Shown one piece after another: positions 43,101-53,400 of a stretch of DNA of 64,000 nt. The first letter of the stretch is position 1. Each line of letters opens with the position of its first letter. The stretch lies in contig CAJINV010000014.1 of assembly GCA_905178155.1 (NCBI GenBank), positions 186,001 to 250,000 on the forward strand. Direction: 5' to 3'. Origin of the DNA: Amoebophrya sp. A120. Taxonomy: Eukaryota > Sar > Dinophyceae > Syndiniales > Amoebophryaceae. The position numbers and the translations under genes are program-made. Below the pieces are notes generated by a model. That model ran no database searches, was not told the DNA's origin, and worked only from the letters and a program-made list of their open reading frames with translations.

Positions 43101-44459
43101 CTTGAAGACGAACAGACTTGGTTTGGATGCAGTGGTAGTAAGAAACTGGGCTGTTTTAGAGGCTGAGGCAGCTACAGTTTTACAACTACAAGTGCAACGT
43201 TCATTTCAACATCGACAGACTTCCGTGCCGGATGGGAACAGAGGCCGAGGACACGATGTTGGATGGAAGAAAAAACTGATTTTACTACCTCTAGTACCGA
43301 GGAGGCTACCGGTTAGCGGCATCGGCGACCTATCTCCTCCATCATGCAGAGTAAAAGAGAAGGGTGAAGGGGAAATTCCTCCAACCATACACATACAGCA
43401 CGAAGACCATGCTACTTATAAATATTTTTTCCACGAATATTAATTTTCAATATTGCGGCCACGTTTTCTTTTTGACGATGAAGTGCGAGTGCCACGATTT
43501 CTTACTGACGAAGTTCCACGAACGCACCATGGTAGCTCTTGTTGTAATGTCCCCGATGTACCAGACCGAAAATTGAAATTCATGCTTCATCGCGACGACG
43601 ATAATTTGAATTTCATTGGTCTTGAAAAAAGGTGCCAAGAAACGATGACCGCAATAACTGCAAGACAGGAGCCGAGGACACACGAGAAGATAGAGTGCTA
43701 GCGAAGGAAGTCTATACAATTCCAGCAATAGCGTTTTTAGCTCATGGTGCTACTATAACCGTAACCGACGACCAAAAACTCGCGGCCCCATCAACGAGGA
43801 CAACACGTCTTCACTTCATGTTCAACCTCCAAAACAAAGCTAAATCATATTCGAGAGCAAAATATAAATCTATCAACAGCTTCTTCTTCAGTTCCTGAAG
43901 AGAGTGAGTGACGCGTGACTCCTGAAGGAGCAGTGCACAACCACATCACGCTCTTTTTTCGTGCAGATTCTCAATAGGCAAATATATGAGAAAGATTGTC
44001 TCAGTTTTTGTTGTCCGTCGAAAAAGTTGATTTGCGATTAGGTCCAAGAGAACCGTGTATAGGTCCAGGTGCATTTAGTTCATCATAGCACGCTCTGCAG
44101 GTGTTTATTGCGCAGTTTTTTCATCTGGTGCAAAAACTATAAACTCTATCCGGTTTTTTTATGCGTAGGCGGTAGGCCTCCTGCTACCAGCTACTTTTAG
44201 AACCCACTAGCACTGCATTTCACTCTCAAGAGCACCATATTCGACGTCACATTTCGCACCGCACAAATACCTGCACCGAAGAGCCCAATTTGGTTGCTCC
44301 GCAGAATCTTTTTACGTTTTTTTTTTCAAAGTCTCCACCTCCGGGTTAAAGTCGGGGAGCTTCTATATACTTATCCCTGCGTGCAGCAGCTGTACGTAGC
44401 ATTTCTCACGAACAAGACCTCGGAGGCCGCGGCCTCATCAACTTCACCTACTGCGAAAT
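43101..44459. other. Intergenic stretch
   Basis: No supported gene or introner in 1.36 kb. Includes the presumed leader of the TMEM43-family gene. Confidence 0.5.
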
Positions 44460-45599
44460 TCATTCCTCTCCCTCCCGCTGCTGCGCTTCAGCTAATTCCA
44501 TCTGGTGCCGAGGAGATGCAGACGAAGTACTAGTTGTCCCCTGATACAACAGCTGAGCCAGATCCGCTTCCGCTTCCAAGCGAGTTTGTCGCTTCAGCCT
44601 TTCGACCTCTTCGTGCATCGCCTGCATGTTCTTGTCATACGCCTGCTCGCCGTTCTTGTTCATCATGTTGTTGGGCGTGAACCACGACGACACAGCAGGC
44701 AGAGCTGCATCTTGTCCTCGAGTCCTTAGTCCTGCCTCACGAGGACCACGACCATTGCTCCTACCATTCTCAGCCTGGCTTTCGCCACACGCCGATGACG
44801 TCGCAGAGAGTAGAGCCAGACTCACCAGTGTGTGCTGTTCTGCTAAAAAGTCACTGCAGGTGGGAGCTCTCGGTGCTCTCAGCGGTTGTACCTCCCGGAG
44901 GTCCAGGCTTGTTTGTTGCTGCTGCCGCTGAACGTCGAGAAGGTCACCGTGATCTAGATCGTCCGCCGACGTCGACCCCGGCTCCTGGTGGTCCAGCTGC
45001 ACGCCGTGATCTATTTGTCGCGCCACGTTGTCTGCTTCCGCTTGTTGTTCCTCGACCAAACTTTGTCGCTTCAAAGCCTCCACTTCGTCATGCATCGCCT
45101 GCATGTCGTAGGTTCCCTGGTTGGGGGTGAAACAGTAAAACCAGGGCTGGTGGTGCTCTGAAACGTCGTGGTCCACCCGTCGTTTAGGAAGCAGGCGCTC
45201 GTTGATGTCGTGCTGCTGCTGATCATTTCTTTCGAGCTGCACTGGTGCTGGGGAGGTACTACACCACCGCGAGGTTGAACTTGATGCGGATGGTATGGTG
45301 CCAGGAGCTGTAGTAATGCGGTCCCGTTCGACTTCTTGATCCTTTCTCGACGTAGCCTTCGTCGAAAGTAGGGTTCCGACTTTATTCAGTTTCACGCCTT
45401 GTGCTGTCTGCAACTGAAAGAAGTCTTCAGATCCTGGTATCGTGGTGCACAAGGCTGCCAATGTGAGTAAACGGGAGGTTCCAGCTGCTTCATTTTTTGG
45501 AAAGCGTGCTGCCGAGGGGGAGGCCTTACGGGAAGTAGACCAGCCCGTTTTATCACGCAGAGGTGAGAATGATGACATTTTTTGTGTGCTGTGAACCAC
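44460..45599 (-). CDS. Protein of about 379 residues with an internal duplication
   Basis: Single exon. Two copies of one block lie about 170 residues apart: WFYCFTPN ... MQAMHDEVEALKRQ and SWFTPNN ... MQAMHEEVERLKRQ. Each has a Trp-Phe-x-x-x-Thr-Pro-Asn start and an amphipathic helix. The remainder is low complexity. A second ATG seven codons downstream (MSSFSPLRDK) may be the true start. No family recognised. Confidence 0.68.
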   Translation of the reverse strand: MVHSTQKMSSFSPLRDKTGWSTSRKASPSAARFPKNEAAGTSRLLTLAALCTTIPGSEDFFQLQTAQGVKLNKVGTLLSTKATSRKDQEVERDRITTAPGTIPSASSSTSRWCSTSPAPVQLERNDQQQHDINERLLPKRRVDHDVSEHHQPWFYCFTPNQGTYDMQAMHDEVEALKRQSLVEEQQAEADNVARQIDHGVQLDHQEPGSTSADDLDHGDLLDVQRQQQQTSLDLREVQPLRAPRAPTCSDFLAEQHTLVSLALLSATSSACGESQAENGRSNGRGPREAGLRTRGQDAALPAVSSWFTPNNMMNKNGEQAYDKNMQAMHEEVERLKRQTRLEAEADLAQLLYQGTTSTSSASPRHQMELAEAQQREGEE

Positions 45600-46554
45600 A
45601 CTTGTCGCAGCGACGGCTGTAGTCTAGCAACTTTGCAAAAATTGAGGGAAGCAAGATCGTCCTCTTTTGGAAACTTAAACTCTTACGCCTTACGGTTACG
45701 GTTTGCAGTTGCAAGAATCAAAACTGCGAGCCTAGGTGTAAAGAGTTGGAAAATTCGTTGTAAATCGCAGGTGCAAGAAGTTACAAACGGCAGATTACCA
45801 CGCTTAACGTAAAGATGTCACTTCGAACGGCTGCAAAGCGCAAGCGTTCTTGCGTCGAAAAGCTTTATTTCCTGTTGAATTATGACATGAAAATCAAGTG
45901 CATTCGTTGTCGCTTATTTGCACAGAAGACTAAACTAAAATGAGGTAGTGGTCGCTTTGACTTTGAGTCGGAAACTTCTCGACATGAAAATGAACACGAA
46001 TTATAAACACACACAGAAAATAAGCTGATCTGCCACTATCCAGGATTGTTCAAGAAAACAGCTTCAAGAACCGCTGCAGAAAATGAATAGATCTCGCAGC
46101 TCGTGCTCGTCGGTGCCAGAATGCCGAAAGAAAGATCGTGGTGCATCAACGAAAAAGTGGGATGGGGCTGCAGACAATTGCAAAATGCGAATGATGTGTG
46201 AGGAACATGTAATCAACAAGAGCGTCGCTCTTGGATTTCCTACCGTATCGAACAGCGCACGCCGGCGGTGATATCTCATTGCCGGCACAAGAAAAAAATA
46301 CTTTATCGGAATTCGTCACATTCTTTTTCTTTTTTTTACAACTTTGTCTACATCAGCTTTGTCATTGTCGCTGGGGAGCAGGGTGCGCAGCGTGATTCTG
46401 CGAATCGGCGATAGTACCGGTGGACATGTAACATAGAGCAGATGTCTACTTATCGTCCTGAGGCATTCGCATTCGCATTTGGAAAATCGGGAACAATAAT
46501 TTGCACCACAAGAAGTGGATAGACTTCTCTTCCTCATCTTTTTTTACTTTGATA
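45600..46554. other. Intergenic stretch
   Basis: AT-rich with short frames on both strands, none supported; no introner. Confidence 0.5.
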
Positions 46555-48939
46555 TCATACGGGAAAGAACTCAGGGCGCTGCGCCCGTAACTCCGCGAGC
46601 ATGACACCGCTGCAGACTGCCACGTTGAAAGACTCGCACTTCCCCGCCACCGGATACCACACGTGTCTGTGCGCAAAGGCTCGCATTTCCGCCGAGATCC
46701 CACTCGACTCGGAACCGAGAACGAGGGCGATGCTCTTCTTGGGTTTGCTTTTGTGTCCTGGCCGGTTTGCTTTTGTGTCGCGGGTGGCGTAGTTGCTTGA
46801 TATCCTACTTGAAGGCAGTTTCTCACCGGTTCTTTGTCTTCGCACTTTAGCATCTGGTGGGGCAAAGCTACTGCTTACATCAGTTCTTTCACTGACTATA
46901 GTGTCAACTTCTACACCTGTAATCGCTTCAGCTTCCTCACTTCCGTTTTTACCTGGAAGTGGCTGCGGTTCTAGGTCGTCGTCGTGTTCTATTCCTTCTT
47001 CATCATCTCTTCGGCATGCAAAATCCGGCCTCATTCCGTGCCGACAAGAAGAACTCCGGGCAACTACGTCGTTGTCCTGCTCTCCAGAACTCGGCACCAC
47101 CGTGGCCCAGCATTCTCGCTTCTCCACTTCCATTCTTCTCGCAAACGTCGCGAACTCCGAAAACCGTCTGACCTCGACAAAGCTTTCCTTGGACACGCCG
47201 GCAGAGAGGTTGTTTTTATTACTTCCTCCGGAACAAGACGATTTTGAATTTGATTTATTCGTCCGATCATCGAAAGCGACGCTGTTTTTCTTCTCGATCG
47301 TGGTTATTTCCGACGTCAAAGATTGATAACCGGTAATATTATTCGAGTGGTTTTTGGCAGCGGCAGGTTTATTCTTGGAAATGGAGTCCACTCGCAGCTT
47401 TTGCACGCCGTGTTGCAGAATCCAGATCTTTTTCACGCCGAAGACCTCTGCCGTACGCTCGATCAGCTTGATGTTTTCGAAATTTCGTAAGTTTTCCAGG
47501 ACCAGAACCAAATCAGGAGGATTTTGGGTTTTTAATTCTTCGACGGAAGCGGACGCAGATCGTCCTCGCGGCTGCATACAAGTTGTAGGTGGACCTCGTG
47601 TCGTCCCAGTCCCACGACCACACGGCACCAATCCGTTCTTTTCATTTTCTTCCGCTGGTGCTGTCCTATCATCAATCTCAATACTAATGTCGCTTTCATG
47701 TTCCTCAGGAATGGCATCGCCCCCCTCAGGCGGCGAGCTGTAGGAGGGTCCTCGTGTGGCACGTAGCTTGTTCCTATGCGTAGAAGTTTTTCGATCTTCC
47801 TGCGCATGATCAAGTATTATGGGCGGGACGTCGTGGCTCTTTGCAAGATGAACCGGAGTTCTGTCACTCGTGTCGCCATGACAACTCTCCCGCCAGATAG
47901 ATGAAGACCCCACCGCCGAGGTCTTCTCCTGCGCAACAGCCGACGAGGGCGGAGACGGTGATCTTGTGTTTCCGGGGCTGTCAGCTGACGAACCCGATGT
48001 TGCGGGGGCCTCTGTGGTCGTCCTGCTAGACGAGGACCGCTCGCGCTCCGTCGCTTTTATTTTTCCCACAGAAGGACTGCAGGGGCACCATGGAGGAGGA
48101 GGCCGCGCCTCCTCTTGCTCGTTTGACCTACCTTTTCTGGGCGTTCCTGTTCTTGGCCCCGAAGATCCCAGGGCGGATGGTCGTCGCGCTGGTGTCGTGG
48201 TAGTACAGCTAGCAGGTGAGGAGCTAGGGGTTTTTGTGCTGGCCGGCTGTGCTATCATTGTCGTGGTCCTCTCGGAGGTCCTCGTCATGGCTTTTTTATT
48301 TTCGGTATCGACTTCACCCCGCCTTTGTAGTGGAGATCGCGCGCTAGTATCCGTATCCATTTCCACCTTGGGCCCCTCCCCCTCCGCCTCCTCGGCCTCT
48401 ACTTCTTCCAACAACCCACTTCGAATCAGTTCCGCCCACTGCCCCATCGTGCTCCGCTGCCTCCGCGTCCACACTTGTTTCTCCGCTGCCCGTCGCTCAA
48501 AAAACGGCAGGACGGCTTGCCGCAGCACCTTCTGCGGCAGCCGCAGGTCGCTCCGCATGATCGGCACCAGGTGACGCCAAAAAACCTCAAAAAACTCCCA
48601 GTACTGCTGCTTCAGTTGGACAAGATTGGCGGCGTTTTTTTTCGTGCCATATTCATCTTGATGATTCCCAAAATGATTCGGCTTGAAAATCGGCTGACCC
48701 GGGGAAAAAGCGGTAGTTCTTATGTGGTCTCCTATTTCTTCTTGTACAACTTGTGCCAGCACCTGCTCTGGTGCAGGGGTTGTCGTATTTTGCATGTCGC
48801 TCGGACATGACGTCGAATGTTCTACTGCCTCGTAGTTGATGACGGCGTCAGCGGCCGCGAGACGCGGCGGGGGCTGCTCAACGGGCATCGTCAACATGTC
48901 GATCAACGGAGAGCGTTGATGTCGTCCTGGTATCACCAA
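46555..48939 (-). CDS. SPOUT/TrmH-type RNA 2'-O-methyltransferase, 794 residues
   Basis: Single exon. The C-terminal half carries the three SpoU motifs: LVLVLENLRNFENI with RTAEVFGV (about residues 472-500), ALVLGSESSGIS (about 733) and ESFNVAVCSGVML (about 770). These form the knotted SAM-binding site that methylates the 2'-hydroxyl of tRNA or rRNA ribose. Between motif 1 and motif 2 lies a low-complexity insertion of roughly 200 residues with runs of Ser, Asp and Glu, so the domain spans about 320 residues instead of about 150. The N-terminal 200 residues include a helical block (FFEVFWRHLVPIMRSDLRLP); the middle is disordered. Motif 3 is closest to the tRNA Gm18 (TrmH) type; the target base is not decidable here. 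Confidence 0.88.
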   Translation of the reverse strand: MVIPGRHQRSPLIDMLTMPVEQPPPRLAAADAVINYEAVEHSTSCPSDMQNTTTPAPEQVLAQVVQEEIGDHIRTTAFSPGQPIFKPNHFGNHQDEYGTKKNAANLVQLKQQYWEFFEVFWRHLVPIMRSDLRLPQKVLRQAVLPFFERRAAEKQVWTRRQRSTMGQWAELIRSGLLEEVEAEEAEGEGPKVEMDTDTSARSPLQRRGEVDTENKKAMTRTSERTTTMIAQPASTKTPSSSPASCTTTTPARRPSALGSSGPRTGTPRKGRSNEQEEARPPPPWCPCSPSVGKIKATERERSSSSRTTTEAPATSGSSADSPGNTRSPSPPSSAVAQEKTSAVGSSSIWRESCHGDTSDRTPVHLAKSHDVPPIILDHAQEDRKTSTHRNKLRATRGPSYSSPPEGGDAIPEEHESDISIEIDDRTAPAEENEKNGLVPCGRGTGTTRGPPTTCMQPRGRSASASVEELKTQNPPDLVLVLENLRNFENIKLIERTAEVFGVKKIWILQHGVQKLRVDSISKNKPAAAKNHSNNITGYQSLTSEITTIEKKNSVAFDDRTNKSNSKSSCSGGSNKNNLSAGVSKESFVEVRRFSEFATFARRMEVEKRECWATVVPSSGEQDNDVVARSSSCRHGMRPDFACRRDDEEGIEHDDDLEPQPLPGKNGSEEAEAITGVEVDTIVSERTDVSSSFAPPDAKVRRQRTGEKLPSSRISSNYATRDTKANRPGHKSKPKKSIALVLGSESSGISAEMRAFAHRHVWYPVAGKCESFNVAVCSGVMLAELRAQRPEFFPV

Positions 48940-50403
48940 TTTGAGGCCATCAACATGTTGTATATCATGTTCGTTGAAGTAGATACTAGGGGCATTGGTA
49001 CAGCGAACTTATTATATAAAAAAAACCGAGCAGGATGAATAAATTATACGTAAAAATCACAAATCACGCGAGGTGGCAAAGTAGAGCAGTAGGTGTGATT
49101 TTTATTATCAAAAAGCAAAGAAGACAATTGCGATCACGAAGCCCTGTTCGTTCGCGGGAAGAAGCAAATAAGGACAAATACAACTCGAGCGATAATGAAT
49201 GTAGCAAGCTCCACCACAAGTCAGCTTTCTACTTAACCTAGCCGGAAAATTTTCTTGCGATTTTCATTGCGGGTCACGGAGTCGACACGATCAATACGTG
49301 CAGCAGGTTTATTAATTTAGACAGTAAATATTAATGGGTGACAAAAATTAATTACCACAGCACAGAGGTTGAAGAGCGCCAGTTCATTTGTCACGATCGT
49401 CAGGGCACTAATGCACTACGTTTCTTTACGTCGCTAGTACCAAAAATGACAGATGAGGTAGATCTTCACGATTCGACACATTCCACGTGCTCGCTGTTGA
49501 GAACGGCCACATTTTGTTCATCTTTCGGCGATTCAGCATCAACTTTATTCTTATTTTTGGCGTACTATGGTACAAGTAGTTGTTTGCATGCTTTTTCTTT
49601 TGCGCGTTGGCATTCTCCATCTCGGCGTCGGCACCGACCACAGCCTAAAAGAATCATTGTCATCGTTCTTATTTAAACGAGTTTTTTCAGAAGAAGATGA
49701 AGATGCACAGTGCTCGTCAGTCTTGTTGTTTGATATCAACGTACGTCGGTTGAGATGAGGATCACTCTAAGTATGTAAAAAGTTATGCAAACCATGCATA
49801 AGTAAGAAAAGCATGCACGTCCTCTTGAATTGCAAGTGACTGTGAGGACAACAAGCAATGTACGTAAAAACTGTGAGTGACAGTGAGCTGCTCGCGTTGT
49901 GTTCTCTAGGTGATTTGATGACGTGAAAGAATAGAAAAATGCCCGTCGTGGTTATTTTGCAGTTCTTTTTATTTTACGAAGCATATCTTTAAACTGTATA
50001 CTCCAACTCTTTTATGCCATTTTCATTTTCATCATATGCACGAAGAGAGCGACAGATTAGCAAGAAGAGCAGGAGAGAGAGTAATGAGAGCTGCAGCTCC
50101 TGTGCCTGCCAATATGTTCCTGATCGGATCCTGCGTTAGTAAGTGAATCAGATATGAGTTCATGACGAGTAAAATCTGCAAACTTGTAACAATGGATATG
50201 TCGTCTGAAGTTTAGTTTTCAGCAGTTGTTCTTGACAAGGAAAAGGTACAAGAAAAAACAGTGTTTGTAGAACTACAAACTTGGTTTACCATCAAGACCA
50301 ACAGCCTCAGATGCAAGCTCGCAGTAGTTGTCGATTTTTACCGCCGCCTGCTCCGATGGATAGCCACAGCAACTCCGATATGATCCTGCGCCTCCTACCT
50401 ATG
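48940..50403. other. Intergenic stretch
   Basis: 1.46 kb of AT-rich sequence without supported genes or introners; contains the presumed leader of the methyltransferase gene. Confidence 0.5.
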
Positions 50404-53400
50404 CTAGTTGCTATCCCCGGCCGCGGACGAAACCGCCACGGATCCCGGCCAGCTTCGCGGCTCAGGCTCGCACGACGGCGCGCCGCTGCTCGTGTCGCCC
50501 GGTGCAAGCGCGAGAGGTGCCGCATGCTGGTCCTCGTGGGCTGCAAGCAACATGCTTCCTGCCTCATGTTCTACCGGTCCTCCAGGCCCTCGTGTGCTGG
50601 GGGGCTGGTGCGCGGCATCGACTTCGGCCTGTCGTGCCACCGGCTTGTGCGGCGGAAGATCTTCAAACGGGGGTCTCGAGCAAGATGAATTTCTCCTCCG
50701 ATTAATTCGACTCGCGGGGGCTTCTTGCTGACCGCCGCTTGGAACAAAACCGCGGGCTCCTGCCGGCGAAGTAGCAGATAAACCCAAGCCCCAGGGGTTC
50801 ACGTGCAGCGGCAGCATTCCAGCGCCAGCAGGAACAAGTTCGTGGTACGAGGAAGATGCAGGCTGGTGGCCCCGGTGCTGCTGCGGCCCGGAAGATGTTG
50901 ATGATGGGACATTTTGCTCTGCTGGACCGGCGACGCTGAGGGCTGCGAGACTCGCGAGCGTGCTGTTCCAATTGGGTCCGGGCGTGGGCCGGCTGTCCTC
51001 GTGCGGGTAGTTCAGATCTACCTCGTGGCAACTGTAGTACTGCTGGGGCGAAAGTAGATGCACTTGGCCTCCAGCGCCTCCTGAGACACCATCACCTACA
51101 ACACCTCCCGGCGCACTTAATATAGAAGCACCTCCGGCGCCGACGAGGTGGTCTGGAGTCACAGCCCCCTGGTTTGCCGCGAGAAACTGGTCTACGGGGG
51201 CGGTGTAGGAGCCCTCGACGTGGTCGTCCGGCGAACTGCCGAACCCGTAGAGGTAGTTTGTGCCCGCAGACAGGCTTCTCAGCTCCCCCAGGTGAACGAT
51301 ACCGGGCCGGGGAACGGGCGCGATCAGGGGAAGGGCGCTTTCTTGCGGTTGCTGCAGGACTGAGTGGCTGCTCTCTGTCTCTTCTCGTTCCGGCGTCTCC
51401 TCCGGAGGACACGAAATTGCTTGTGTTTGTTGACGTGGTCGTCGTCCCATGCTGGGATCCCTAATCTGCAGCTCTGGAAGATAATGTTGCGCACGGTCAG
51501 TGCGGTCATCTCTGCGGAGCTTTCTTCGGCTGTCGAAGGTTAAAGACCGCTGTGGCGACGTGGTCCTTCTTCCTGTTCTTGCGAGAACATGATCATGATC
51601 TGTCGGCTCTGGTTCCCCACCATGGCCATGGGGGTGCGACGTCGCCCGCGGCGCGTTGTAACTGTTGTGGTCCTCCGCTTCTGCTCGAATTAATTCCAGT
51701 ATTCCTTGTTCCCACGACGCAGCTTGTTCCGCAGGCCCCGCAGTCGACGACGTACTGTGATCCTGATTTCCCGCGGCATCCAGGGGACTTGTGTTGCTGC
51801 GTCGCAACAGCCGGGTGCTGCCGCGCCGGTGGTCGGACGTAGTCCTCGTGGTTCCCCCACATGAAGATGAAGAACTGGCTGCCCCTATCAAAATGAAAAG
51901 TGCCCATATTACTCTTCCAGAGATGATTTTTGGCGTGTTTGATGTATGTGAAAAACTTTCATGATGAATGAGAATGTCCAAGAAATCCAAAAATTGCACT
52001 CCTATAAAAACCCTGGCTGCGGCGTTCTGAGAGTGGCGGGACGACACTTTTCATTTTGATAGCCCCAACCGCGCGGGGCGGGGTGGTGCTGCGGAACTTC
52101 TGGTAGGCCGCGCCAAGCTGATGCACGAGCGGGTGCGGTGCAGGTGGGGAACGTTGCAAGTGCTCCTCTACTTCTTGAGATCGCCGCCCACAGCGGTTCT
52201 TGCAATAAGACCTCCCTGTGGTCCCTGCTGGGGCGGGAGACTCTACTGTAGCGCCCGCCGCTCCTGGTCCTCGCCGGTCGAAATGATGATGCTCCGGGTT
52301 CTGGTCGTGGTCCAGGTGTTGAGCGAAATGGTGGTCTTTCGAGGCGGGAAGAACTCCTTCTGTGGCAAGATGGTCTACTCTCCTTGGACTGCCGCTCGCG
52401 CAGCTGCTCCCTTGCTTTTCGTCTTCACTAGCGACGTGTCGGCCGCGTGCGCCCGGGCTACTGCGCCGCCGGCTCTGCCGATGCTGTCTCGCGAAGGAGG
52501 AGCTCACGCCTATCGGCGTCGGCTGGAATCTATGCACCATTGCAAAAGTATTCATTGCGATACGTAGAAATTGGATGACAAAATCTTGCAAAATGAAGAG
52601 CGGAGCTTGCCATTCAGCTTAAGAAGGCTGATCCGCATATGCCGTAGAAGTGCGAGAATTACTACAAGTAGTACGAGACTTTTGATGCAGTGGATACACA
52701 CTGTTGCTCGCCCGGCTGGTCCCCATCCCCAGTATGGGAATGTCGCCCAGCGGGATGCCCAGGGTCGTATTGATGCACAGGGGAGGGAAGGATTGCCGCA
52801 GCGGTCCGTCGCGAGCGTAATTTTCATCCGGGAGTCGAGATGCATGATCGCTATGCTGCTCGTCTTCCCGCGTATGCTCGTCCTCGTCGTTCGAGTCGTT
52901 ACACGCCGGCTGCCGGGGAAAGTGGTCTATTAATTCTTCTCCTGATTCTCTATAAGCCGCTCCGAAAGTAGCAGCTGCGCCTCCACCTCCTCCGGCGGGC
53001 GCGGGGCTGATGCTGATTGCACAGCCACGGTCCATTTCGTCGTGGTCGTCCTGTTCTTGCGATTGCAACAGGTCTACCGGCTGCTCCAGCACTTCCAGCG
53101 TATGCGACCGAGAAAACTCCGAGGCAGGCGACTCCGCGCGTGTTCTTCGCGCAGAGATAATAATACGTTGCTTGTTTCCGTACTGTGAATGTGGTTGTGA
53201 TTCCAGTTGTGCTTGCGGCTCGTGAGAAGATAGTCGTCCACCTCGAGGTGCAGCAGGTAAAGCCCCGGCACCAGAATGTACCGTCGCACCCGCTGCGCCT
53301 TGCCTGGTCCCGCCCCCACGCTCACTACGTTGATTAAGACTGCTGAAGCTCGGTCTAGAACTGCTACTCGCACTACCTGCCTGTTGCTGACCTCCCGTAG

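Noticed and set aside
51959-52047. ATG near 52047 as the start of a separate 547-residue protein
   Set aside because: The first 50 residues of that frame lie inside the family I introner 51886-52061; splicing joins the frame to the upstream exons instead.
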